Origin: Pedobacter cryoconitis
GTDB lineage: Bacteria > Bacteroidota > Bacteroidia > Sphingobacteriales > Sphingobacteriaceae
Reading direction: 5' to 3'
Assembly (NCBI RefSeq): GCF_001590605.1
Contig: NZ_CP014504.1
Span: 4,154,001-4,218,000, forward strand
Length of the DNA stretch: 64,000 nt
The notes beneath the pieces were generated by a model. It was given only the letters and a program-made list of their open reading frames with translations. It was not told the DNA's origin and made no database searches. Every line of letters begins with the position of its first letter. Position 1 is the stretch's first letter. A program made the translations under genes and the position numbers. Shown here piece by piece: positions 7,378 to 14,853 of the stretch.

Positions 7378-8673
7378 ATGATTTCACAAATTCTATTTAT
7401 AGCAATCACTTTAGCGGCCATCGCCTTATTCAGTTTCAACCTGAAAAAGGTCATCCGTAACATCAGAATTGGTAAAGCGGCAGACCGTACCGACCAGCCT
7501 CAAAAAAGATTGATGACCATGATCAGAGTTGCCCTTGGGCAAAGCAAGATGGTGGTACGTCCGATTCCTGCTGCACTGCATTTTGTAGTCTACATTGGTT
7601 TTGTGATTATCAATATCGAAGTACTCGAAATTATGATTGATGGAATGTTTGGCACTCACCGTGTGTTTAATGGGCTGGGCGGCTTGTATAACTTTTTGAT
7701 AGGCTCATTTGAGATCCTGGCTTTAGGGGTATGGGTTGGTTGTGCTATTTTCCTGATCAGAAGAAATATTTTAAAACTGAAAAGATTAAACAGTCCTGAA
7801 CTGAAAGGCTGGCCAAAATCTGATGCCAATTATATCCTGATCACAGAAATCCTGTTAATGACAGCATTCCTGTTGATGAATGCGGCAGATGCTAAACTAC
7901 AAGCTTTAGGTGCACATCATTATATCACTGCTGGTGCTTTTCCTGTGAGTCAGTTTCTGCAAAATCTATTGCCAGGCAGCGAAAGCAGTCTGATCGCTAT
8001 AGAAAGAGGTTGCTGGTGGTTTCACATTATAGGTATCCTTGCCTTCCTGAACTACTTGCCTTATTCCAAACATTTCCATATCCTGTTTGCCTTTCCCAAT
8101 ACTTATTTCTCTAATTTGGAACCAAAGGGTGAATTTACGAATATGCAGAGTGTAACCAATGAGGTCAAAGCAATGCTGGATCCATCCTTCACTCCTCCTG
8201 AGGCTGAAGCAGGCCGGTTCGGTGCAAAAGATGTAAATGACTTATCATGGGTAAACCTGATGAATGCTTATACCTGTACCGAATGCGGACGTTGTACAGC
8301 TGTATGTCCTGCCAACATTACAGGCAAACTGCTTTCTCCACGCAAAATCATGATGGATACGCGTGACCGCATGGAAGAAGTAGGTAAAAATATTGATAAA
8401 ACAGGCACCGGTTTTGAAGATGGAAAGTCACTGATTGATGATTATATCACCAGAGAAGAATTATGGGCTTGTACAAGCTGTAATGCTTGTGTAGAGGCCT
8501 GTCCTATCAATATAGATCCGCTGGCAATTATTACAGACCTGAGAAGGTATGCGGTCATGGAAGAATCTCAGGCTCCCGCAAGTATCAATGCAATGCTTGG
8601 AAACATTGAAAACAATGGTGCGCCATGGAAATATTCTCCGGCAGATCGATTGAACTGGGCAAAAGAAAGTTAA
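7378..8673 (+). CDS. membrane-bound 4Fe-4S oxidoreductase subunit (HdrC/GlpC-like)
   Basis: A 431-residue membrane redox protein. The N-terminal half (about 1-245) has several hydrophobic helices, resembling nitrate-reductase-gamma or HdrE type cytochrome domains. The C-terminal part carries two ferredoxin motifs, CTECGRCTAVCP (about 299-310) and CTSCNACVEACP (about 363-374), for two [4Fe-4S] clusters. It is 27 bp upstream of a CCG-domain protein, and the two together resemble the split parts of HdrD- or GlpC-type oxidoreductases. It probably passes electrons between the quinone pool and a soluble partner. The donor and acceptor are unknown. A TAAATTTG -7 promoter match lies at 7293-7300. Confidence 0.8.
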   Translation: MISQILFIAITLAAIALFSFNLKKVIRNIRIGKAADRTDQPQKRLMTMIRVALGQSKMVVRPIPAALHFVVYIGFVIINIEVLEIMIDGMFGTHRVFNGLGGLYNFLIGSFEILALGVWVGCAIFLIRRNILKLKRLNSPELKGWPKSDANYILITEILLMTAFLLMNAADAKLQALGAHHYITAGAFPVSQFLQNLLPGSESSLIAIERGCWWFHIIGILAFLNYLPYSKHFHILFAFPNTYFSNLEPKGEFTNMQSVTNEVKAMLDPSFTPPEAEAGRFGAKDVNDLSWVNLMNAYTCTECGRCTAVCPANITGKLLSPRKIMMDTRDRMEEVGKNIDKTGTGFEDGKSLIDDYITREELWACTSCNACVEACPINIDPLAIITDLRRYAVMEESQAPASINAMLGNIENNGAPWKYSPADRLNWAKES

Positions 8674-8700
8674 ATTTTAATCTATTACTCAAGCTGAATA

Positions 8701-9501
8701 ATGAGCGAGAAACTAAATATAGAAGTGCCTACCATGGCAGAAATGATTGCCAGGGGCGAAGAACCTGAAATTCTATTCTGGGTAGGTTGTGCAGGTAGTT
8801 ATGATGAACGCGCACAAAAAACAACACGGGATATTTGTAAAATCCTTCACCATGTAGGTATTAAATATGCCGTATTGGGAACAGAAGAAAGTTGTACAGG
8901 CGACCCTGCCAAGCGTGCTGGAAATGAATTCTTATTTCAGATGCAGGCGATGACCAATATCGAGGTATTGAATGGTTACAATATCAAAAAGATCGTAACA
9001 GGCTGTCCGCATTGCTTCAATACTATTAAAAATGAGTATCCGGGTTTAGGGGGTAATTATGATATTATTCACCATACCCAGCTGATTCAGGAGCTGATCA
9101 ATGATGGCAAGCTGAAAGCTGAAGGAGGCGAAAGTTTTAAGGGTAAAAAAATCACCTATCATGATCCTTGTTATTTAGGCCGTGGTAATGGTATATATGA
9201 AGCGCCAAGAAAAGCTTTAGAGGTTTTAGATGCACAATTAGTGGAGATGAAACGTTGTAAATCTAATGGTCTTTGTTGTGGTGCCGGTGGCGCTCAGATG
9301 TTTAAAGAGCCAGAAAAAGGCAATAAAGATATCAATATCGAGAGAATTGAAGAGGCATTGGAAACAAACCCAAGCATTATTGCAGCAGGCTGTCCTTTCT
9401 GTATGACCATGCTAAGTGATGGCGTTAAAATGAAAGATCAGAATCAAAATGTCCAGGTATTAGATATTGCAGAAATTACAGTAAGAGCAAATGGGTTGTA
9501 A
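8701..9501 (+). CDS. CCG-domain Fe-S oxidoreductase subunit (HdrB/GlpC-like)
   Basis: A 266-residue soluble protein with two cysteine-rich CCG modules of heterodisulfide-reductase type: VGCAGSY with GCPHC in the first half, and HDPCYLGR, CCGAGGAQ and GCPFC in the second. In the family each module (CX30-39CCGX35-36CXXC) can bind a noncanonical [4Fe-4S] cluster; only the second module here has the full CC pair. It is the likely partner of the preceding membrane subunit. Its stop codon overlaps the start of the next gene by 11 bases, showing translational coupling. Confidence 0.8.
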   Translation: MSEKLNIEVPTMAEMIARGEEPEILFWVGCAGSYDERAQKTTRDICKILHHVGIKYAVLGTEESCTGDPAKRAGNEFLFQMQAMTNIEVLNGYNIKKIVTGCPHCFNTIKNEYPGLGGNYDIIHHTQLIQELINDGKLKAEGGESFKGKKITYHDPCYLGRGNGIYEAPRKALEVLDAQLVEMKRCKSNGLCCGAGGAQMFKEPEKGNKDINIERIEEALETNPSIIAAGCPFCMTMLSDGVKMKDQNQNVQVLDIAEITVRANGL

Positions 9502-10330
9502 TCCCCTTTTTATTACGTCAATAAATTCAGGCAGCAATGGCAATTGTTATTACGTAGGTAATGCGCAGGAGGCCGTGCTGATTGATGCTGGAATATCCTG
9601 CCGCGAAACTGAAAAACGGATGCTGCGGCTGGGTTTATCTATGGGCAAAGTGAAAGCTATTTTCATTTCCCATGAACATGGTGACCACATCCGTGGCTTA
9701 ACTGTCATGGCGAAGAAATACCGTATCCCGGTTTATATCACTCCGGGAACAATAGGTAATAGTAAACTAGAATTGCCAGAAGATTTAATCAACTCATTTT
9801 TTAGCCACCAGGTAGTCCAGATCGGATCGTTGCAAATCACGTGTTTTCCTAAAATTCATGATGCAGCAGAACCGCATAGTTTCATGGTTTCGTGCGGGGA
9901 AATTAATGTTGGTGTGTTTACTGATCTTGGTATAGTTTGCGAACAGCTTACCCTCCATTTCAAACAATGTGATGCAGCCTTTCTCGAAGCGAATTATGAT
10001 GAAGATCTTTTACACCATGGTAATTACCCTTATTACCTTAAAAAAAGGATTAGTGATGGTTTTGGTCACCTGAGTAACAAACAAGCCTTAGAACTATTCA
10101 CAACATCCCGCCCGGCCAAGCTGACACACTTATTGCTTTCACATTTATCAAAAGATAATAACAACCCAGTTTTAGTAGAGAATCTGTTCAAAGAACATGC
10201 ACAAGATACAATGATTGTTGTGGCTTCGCGTGATATGGAAACCCCGCTGTTTACTATTGGCGGATCTTCTGGCTCATCTGTTGAAATTTCTCCATTAACT
10301 GATTCAACTCCTCTGGTTCAATATTCTTAA
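9491..10330 (+). CDS. MBL-fold metallo-hydrolase (YycJ/WalJ-like)
   Basis: A 279-residue metallo-beta-lactamase-fold protein. The metal-binding motif is HEHGDH at residues 61-66, preceded by the family's N-terminal SGSNGNCYYV and VLIDAGIS strands. Later ligands are in KIHDAAEP and near FGHLSN. The length and the SGSNGN motif fit the YycJ/WalJ group of proposed exonucleases, though a general hydrolase role cannot be excluded. Its start lies inside the end of the Fe-S protein gene. Its last 77 bases overlap the convergent hypothetical gene on the other strand. Confidence 0.8.
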   Translation: MGCNPLFITSINSGSNGNCYYVGNAQEAVLIDAGISCRETEKRMLRLGLSMGKVKAIFISHEHGDHIRGLTVMAKKYRIPVYITPGTIGNSKLELPEDLINSFFSHQVVQIGSLQITCFPKIHDAAEPHSFMVSCGEINVGVFTDLGIVCEQLTLHFKQCDAAFLEANYDEDLLHHGNYPYYLKKRISDGFGHLSNKQALELFTTSRPAKLTHLLLSHLSKDNNNPVLVENLFKEHAQDTMIVVASRDMETPLFTIGGSSGSSVEISPLTDSTPLVQYS

Positions 10331-10730
10331 GTGGTATGGCCATAAAAGTGGCCATACTATCAATATCATTACCTTTGGTATCATTATAAGTCTGTACAAT
10401 AACATCATCACCTTTTGTGTGTAAAATTAAGCTTCCGGACTGTGATGTCCCTGCATAATCCAAATCCTTGTATTTTAAAAAGTTAAAAGAGAAATATTCT
10501 ATCTTTCCATTGTTAAAAAAGCACTTATAACGACAGAAACCACTGTTAGTAATCCGTAGTTCGTACTTCTTTATACTCCCTCCTTTAGCCTCTTTATTGT
10601 AGTGATCTTCTAATTTTTGCTGAACATATATAGCTTCTTCTTCTATTGGGCTATAGGATGAAAAGGAAAGAAAAACAGCACATAACAACGTATACGCACT
10701 AATTTTTAAGAAGATTGTAAACTTTTTCAT
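10254..10730 (-). CDS. hypothetical secreted protein
   Basis: A 158-residue protein with a clear N-terminal signal (MKKFTIFLKISAYTLLCAVFLSFSS). The mature part is mixed alpha/beta with no motif I recognise (segments CRYKCFFNNGKIEYF and LILHTKGDDVIVQTY suggest strands). It ends in a helical, Gln/Met-rich tail. The tail is encoded antisense to the last 26 codons of the metallo-hydrolase gene. Function unknown. Confidence 0.6.
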   Translation of the reverse strand: MKKFTIFLKISAYTLLCAVFLSFSSYSPIEEEAIYVQQKLEDHYNKEAKGGSIKKYELRITNSGFCRYKCFFNNGKIEYFSFNFLKYKDLDYAGTSQSGSLILHTKGDDVIVQTYNDTKGNDIDSMATFMAIPLKNIEPEELNQLMEKFQQMSQKIRQ

Positions 10731-10769
10731 CTCAATTGCTATTTGGGTAAATCAATTTAAATAAAATGT

Positions 10770-10777
10770 TAAATTTG
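10770..10777 (+). promoter_or_regulatory. -7 promoter element TAAATTTG
   Basis: Exact match to the Bacteroidota TAnnTTTG box only 4 bases before the ATG at 10782. The transcript would have a very short leader or none, as with other promoters in this window. Confidence 0.4.
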
Positions 10778-10781
10778 TGAT

Positions 10782-11261
10782 ATGAGTTTTTCTCCACAAT
10801 CAAAAGTTTGGATCTATCAGAGCGATCGTGAATTCAGTGACCAGGAGGTTAGTGCAATTCAGCAACAGTTGGACGGTTTTACTGCACAATGGAAAGCCCA
10901 TGGCCACCAGTTACAGGCAAAAGCAGAAATCAGGTACAATTATTTTATTATTTTCACAGTAGATGAAGCTACAGCTGGCGCTACAGGATGTTCTATTGAT
11001 GCATCGGTACGCATCATTAAAGGAATTGAAACCGAATATGGAGCCGATTTATTCAATCGCTTTAATATGGCTTACAAAGTTGACGGGAAAGTAATTGTTG
11101 TCAATAAGGAAGATTTCGAAACACTAATCAGTATTAAGCATATAACGCCAGATTCTATTGTGTTTAACAACATGGTTCAGACATTGGAAGATTTCCAGAC
11201 CAAATGGGAAGTTCCTTTCAAGGATAGCTGGCATAATAAAGTTTTCGCGGACTTACTTTAA
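10782..11261 (+). CDS. conserved Bacteroidota protein of unknown function
   Basis: A 159-residue soluble protein (MSFSPQSKVWIYQSDREFS...) of a kind conserved across Bacteroidota and often labelled ABC transporter ATPase in databases. The sequence has no Walker A or B motif, so that label looks wrong. The segment DEATAGATGCSIDAS with a conserved-looking Cys is its most distinctive part. It ends just before a short hairpin (CGCGGA/TCCGCG) at 11248-11269 and is convergent with mtgA. Confidence 0.65.
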   Translation: MSFSPQSKVWIYQSDREFSDQEVSAIQQQLDGFTAQWKAHGHQLQAKAEIRYNYFIIFTVDEATAGATGCSIDASVRIIKGIETEYGADLFNRFNMAYKVDGKVIVVNKEDFETLISIKHITPDSIVFNNMVQTLEDFQTKWEVPFKDSWHNKVFADLL

Positions 11262-11289
11262 TCCGCGAAAACTAATATCCAGTAAATGC

Positions 11290-12018
11290 CTACTTAAATT
11301 TTACCGGGCCAAGGTTTCTTATATTTTTCATAATCAGATATTGTTTGTGTCTGATATACAGCGTGGGATGCGAAGGTGTCCAGCGTAACGGGTTAGGGAA
11401 ACAGGCTACAATTAATGCAGCTTCAGATCTGTTTAGTTGTCTGCATGATTTCCCGTAATAGCTTTGAGAGGCCGCTTCCGCACCATAAATACCATCTCCC
11501 ATCTCAATTACATTCAGATAAACTTCCAATATCCGCTGTTTGCTCCACATCATTTCAATCAGTACTGTAAAGTAGGCTTCAAAACCTTTACGTACCCAGG
11601 ATCTGCCTGGCCATAAAAAGACATTCTTGGCTGTTTGCTGGGATATCGTACTTCCGCCTTTAACCTTGGTGCTATCTCCTTTATTAGCACTGTATGCTCT
11701 GCCAATAGCTTTCATATCGAAGCCCCAGTGATGCAGAAATTTCTGATCTTCGCCAGCAATAGCTGCACGTTTGATCTGGTCTGACATTTCACTAAGTTTC
11801 ACCCAGTCCTTCTCTGTTTTAAAGGTTTTACCATCAGATTTACGTTCAATGTTACGCAAGATCATTAAAGACGTAAAAGGAGGGTTAATAAAGCGGTAAG
11901 CCAAAACCCAGAGGACCGTACTCAGGAAAAACCATAAAATACATTTCCCTATTAATATGGGTAAATTCCTGAAGTCGAATTTTCTCTTTTTAGTGCTTTT
12001 GCCACGTTTTACAGCCAT
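11290..12018 (-). CDS. mtgA: monofunctional biosynthetic peptidoglycan transglycosylase
   Basis: A 242-residue glycosyltransferase family 51 enzyme that polymerises lipid II into glycan strands at the periplasmic face of the inner membrane. A basic N-terminus (KRGKSTKKRK) precedes one transmembrane helix (about 20-43). The catalytic Glu is in AGEDQKFLHHWG and the second family motif is KGGSTISQQTAKN, followed by RKGFEAYFTVLIE. There is no transpeptidase domain, so it is the MtgA type and not a class A penicillin-binding protein. Length matches the family. Confidence 0.92.
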   Translation of the reverse strand: MAVKRGKSTKKRKFDFRNLPILIGKCILWFFLSTVLWVLAYRFINPPFTSLMILRNIERKSDGKTFKTEKDWVKLSEMSDQIKRAAIAGEDQKFLHHWGFDMKAIGRAYSANKGDSTKVKGGSTISQQTAKNVFLWPGRSWVRKGFEAYFTVLIEMMWSKQRILEVYLNVIEMGDGIYGAEAASQSYYGKSCRQLNRSEAALIVACFPNPLRWTPSHPTLYIRHKQYLIMKNIRNLGPVKFK

Positions 12019-12122
12019 CGCTCAAAGGTAAATAAAAATAGAGATTTGTCATGTCAGTGCATATATTTAAAGCAGAATAAACATTAATACGATTTACTTG
12101 TTTTGGATTAAAACAATACAAT

Positions 12123-13220
12123 ATGGAAGCGAATAAAGTAAAAAAAATACATGATTATGGTCAGAGTATATGGCTGGACTTTATTGACCGTGATATCATC
12201 AAATCTGGTAAGTTAAAAGAATTGATTGAAATTGATGGCGTAAGGGGGCTAACTTCTAACCCAGCCATATTTGAAAAAGCGATTAGCAGCAGTTCAGATT
12301 ATGATGCAGATATTGCTGAACTTTCAAAAGAGAATATAAGCAACGAAGATATTTTTTACCGTCTTGCAATTAAAGACATCCAGCAGGCAGCAGATCTATT
12401 ACTGCCAGTGTATAATGAAGAAGTGGAAGGTGCTGATGGTTATGCAAGTCTGGAGGTTTCTCCACTCCTGGCACTTGACACCGAAGGTACAATTAAACAA
12501 GCTTTACAGCTTTGGAAGGAAGTAGACCGTAAAAATGTAATGATCAAGATTCCTGGTACACAACCAGGATTAGCAGCCATTAAGAAATCTATTGCTGAAG
12601 GACTGAACGTTAATGTGACCTTATTATTTGGTCTGGAACGCTATAAACAGGTTACAGAAGCTTACCTGGAAGGCTTGGAGGAACGTGCAGCGAGAAACGA
12701 AAGTATTAAAGAAATTGCGTCGGTCGCTAGCTTCTTTTTAAGCCGGATTGATGTACTGGTTGATCCTATATTGGAAGAAAAGCATTTGGGTGAGTTAAAA
12801 GGTGAAGTCGCCATTGCTTCTGCAAAAAAAGCATATGAGATTTACCAGCAGGTTTTCAGTGGAGAAAGATGGGAAAAACTAGCTGCTCTTGGCGCGAAAC
12901 CTCAACGTTTACTCTGGGCAAGTACAAGTAGTAAAAATCCTGCTTTTAAGGACACTAAATACGTAGAAGCACTGATTGGCCCCAACACGGTAGATACTAT
13001 TCCTATGGAAACGCTGGAAGCTTACCGTGATCATGGTGACCCTGAAAGCCGCCTTGGCATTGATCTTGATGGCGCTTCTGCTATATTGGCACAACTACGT
13101 CATGCAGATATTGATCTTGCTAAACTTACCCAACAACTGGAAGATGAAGGGATAGAAAAATTCAATGCACCTTATGAGAAATTATTAAATGCGATTGAAA
13201 AGCAAAAACAATTGGCTTAA
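12123..13220 (+). CDS. tal: transaldolase
   Basis: A 365-residue enzyme of the non-oxidative pentose phosphate pathway, moving a dihydroxyacetone unit between sugar phosphates in the cytosol. The N-terminal GVRGLTSNPAIFEKAI motif and the Schiff-base lysine K142 in VMIKIPGT are clear, and SFFLSRIDVLVD follows. The length fits the long transaldolase subfamily found in bacteria that use tal-type rather than mipB-type enzymes. It is followed after 35 bp by a small gene on the same strand. Confidence 0.93.
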   Translation: MEANKVKKIHDYGQSIWLDFIDRDIIKSGKLKELIEIDGVRGLTSNPAIFEKAISSSSDYDADIAELSKENISNEDIFYRLAIKDIQQAADLLLPVYNEEVEGADGYASLEVSPLLALDTEGTIKQALQLWKEVDRKNVMIKIPGTQPGLAAIKKSIAEGLNVNVTLLFGLERYKQVTEAYLEGLEERAARNESIKEIASVASFFLSRIDVLVDPILEEKHLGELKGEVAIASAKKAYEIYQQVFSGERWEKLAALGAKPQRLLWASTSSKNPAFKDTKYVEALIGPNTVDTIPMETLEAYRDHGDPESRLGIDLDGASAILAQLRHADIDLAKLTQQLEDEGIEKFNAPYEKLLNAIEKQKQLA

Positions 13221-13255
13221 TAACTAGATTTGCGCTTATATTCAGATCAAAAAAA

Positions 13256-13549
13256 ATGAAGTTTACAGCATCAAGGCTCTCAGAGGGAAACAAGGTTTTT
13301 CCAGCAGAAATCTATTTAGAAGAAAACAGTATTGAAATAAAAGTACCGGGCTTATTTAGCGGAGACTCTAAATACCTGAATTACGAAGACATTACTTCAA
13401 TTGAGGTCGACTCCCCAATGATTGGATTTGCAACTTTACGCTTATTTGTGAATGGCAATAAGGTAGAAATTCACGGTTTCTCTAAAAAAGATATCAAAGA
13501 GATCAGGAAAGTAATTGATGAAAACAGATCTAAAAGAAGAAGAGTTTAA
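13256..13549 (+). CDS. small hypothetical protein with PH-like beta fold
   Basis: A 97-residue protein with no signal peptide. Its strand pattern (EIYLEENSIEIKVPG, YEDITSIEVDSP, ATLRLFVNGNKVEIHGF) followed by a C-terminal helix (KKDIKEIRKVIDEN) and basic tail KRRR is typical of bacterial PH-domain-like proteins. It lies 35 bp after tal and ends at a strong shared terminator. Function unknown. Confidence 0.55.
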   Translation: MKFTASRLSEGNKVFPAEIYLEENSIEIKVPGLFSGDSKYLNYEDITSIEVDSPMIGFATLRLFVNGNKVEIHGFSKKDIKEIRKVIDENRSKRRRV

Positions 13550-13554
13550 AGCAT

Positions 13555-13589
13555 AAAAAAAGCGTTCCGATAATCGGAACGCTTTTTTT
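13555..13589. terminator. bidirectional terminator between the tal operon and rplI
   Basis: A perfect 16-bp stem (13555-13570 with 13574-13589) has core GCGTTCCGA/TCGGAACGC and A7/T7 tracts on both sides, serving both convergent transcripts. Confidence 0.9.
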
Positions 13590-13608
13590 ATGTTCGTTTA
13601 AGATGAGA

Positions 13609-14052
13609 TTACTCAGCTACAACTGCGAAAGGAACTTTAACTTTCACTTCTTTGTGTAAGTTTAAGTTAGCGATATATTCACCAACAAATTTAGGTTCAG
13701 TTTCGAAAGTGATACGGCGACGGTCAACATCAAAACCTTGTTGTTTTAATGCATCAGCAATCATAATAGTGTTTACTGCACCAAAGATTTTACCAGTTTC
13801 ACCAGCTTTAGCACCGATACTCAATTTAACATCAGCTAAACGAGTTGCGATACCTTCAGCATCTTTCTTAATTTTATCTTGTTTAAACGCTGCTTGTTTT
13901 AAGTTCTCTGCTAATACTTTTTTAGCAGATGGAGTAGCTAAAGCACCGAATCCTTGTGGGATAAGGTAGTTACGTCCGTAACCTGGCTTTACGTTTACAA
14001 TATCATCCTTCTCTCCAAGAGATTTGATGTCCTGTTTTAATATAATTTCCAT
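13609..14052 (-). CDS. rplI: 50S ribosomal protein L9
   Basis: A 147-residue ribosomal protein that binds 23S rRNA. It has the classic MEIILKQDIKSLGEKDDIVNVKPGYGRNYLIPQG N-domain, a long connecting helix and a C-terminal domain with GAVNTIMIADALKQQG. It is the last gene of the rpsF-rpsR-rplI operon, 9 bp after rpsR. Confidence 0.97.
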   Translation of the reverse strand: MEIILKQDIKSLGEKDDIVNVKPGYGRNYLIPQGFGALATPSAKKVLAENLKQAAFKQDKIKKDAEGIATRLADVKLSIGAKAGETGKIFGAVNTIMIADALKQQGFDVDRRRITFETEPKFVGEYIANLNLHKEVKVKVPFAVVAE

Positions 14053-14061
14053 GTTCAGCTC

Positions 14062-14325
14062 TTATTTTAATTGGTCAGCAACGAAAGGTAACAAACCAAT
14101 GTGGCGAGAACGTTTAACCGCCTGAGCCACTTTACGTTGAAATTTCAATGAAGTACCGGTTAAGCGGCGAGGTAAAATTTTACCTTGATCATTGATGAAT
14201 TTTAACAAAAAGTTTGCGTCTTTATAATCAATATATTTAATACCATTCTTTTTGAAACGGCAATATTTTTTTCTGTTATCGTCCACTTTTGGAGCGGTAA
14301 CATATTGTATCTGATCTTTAGCCAT
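14062..14325 (-). CDS. rpsR: 30S ribosomal protein S18
   Basis: An 87-residue small-subunit protein that pairs with S6 on 16S rRNA. It shows the family core YIDYKDANFLLKFI followed by GKILPRRLTGTSLKFQRKVAQAVKRSRHIGLLPF. It starts in TAATG, one base overlapping the rpsF stop, so translation is coupled. Confidence 0.97.
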   Translation of the reverse strand: MAKDQIQYVTAPKVDDNRKKYCRFKKNGIKYIDYKDANFLLKFINDQGKILPRRLTGTSLKFQRKVAQAVKRSRHIGLLPFVADQLK

Positions 14326-14687
14326 TATGCTGCAGCCTCCTCTTTCTTAGGTTTTTTGTTAAAAGCACCACTGCGTTTCTTCTCATTATAAGCAACCGCG
14401 TGACGGTCTAATCTAATGGTAAGGAAACGAAGAACACGCTCATCGCGTTTTAGTTCTAATTCCAATTTGTTAATTAATTCACCTGAAGATTTGTATTCTG
14501 TAAGGTGGAAAAATCCGCTTGCTTTTTTTTCAATCGGATACGCTAATTTTCTCAAACCCCAATTGTCCTCTTGAACAATTTCGGCACCGCTGTCAGTGAT
14601 GATTTTGCTGAATTTCGCTAATGCTTCTTTCGCAACTTCTTCTGACAACAACGGGGTTAGAACGATAACAGTTTCGTACTGATTCAT
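14325..14687 (-). CDS. rpsF: 30S ribosomal protein S6
   Basis: A 120-residue ribosomal protein, first gene of the conserved rpsF-rpsR-rplI operon. It begins YETVIVLTPLL and carries the NWGLRKLAYPIEKKASGFFHL core, ending in a Lys/Glu/Ala-rich tail (KKPKKEEAAA). A consensus promoter lies just upstream. Confidence 0.97.
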   Translation of the reverse strand: MNQYETVIVLTPLLSEEVAKEALAKFSKIITDSGAEIVQEDNWGLRKLAYPIEKKASGFFHLTEYKSSGELINKLELELKRDERVLRFLTIRLDRHAVAYNEKKRSGAFNKKPKKEEAAA

Positions 14688-14730
14688 TGTTATGATTATT
14701 TTATGTTAAATCCTGTGTTAAACAGGGATG

Positions 14731-14761
14731 CAAACTTAGGAATAATTTTCTACAATTCAAA
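14731..14761 (-). promoter_or_regulatory. promoter of rpsF-rpsR-rplI
   Basis: On the minus strand TTTG (14761-14758), exactly 19 bases, then TAAGTTTG (14738-14731) match the Bacteroidota housekeeping consensus TTTG-N19-TAnnTTTG in every defined position. The ATG is 43 bases downstream. Confidence 0.75.
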
Positions 14762-14853
14762 ACATTTAAAGCTTGCCAAACAGGTAATTAACACCAATCT
14801 GGTAGCGCCGCATATTAATGCTCTATTTCGTAACCTTTTTGAAAATTTAATAT

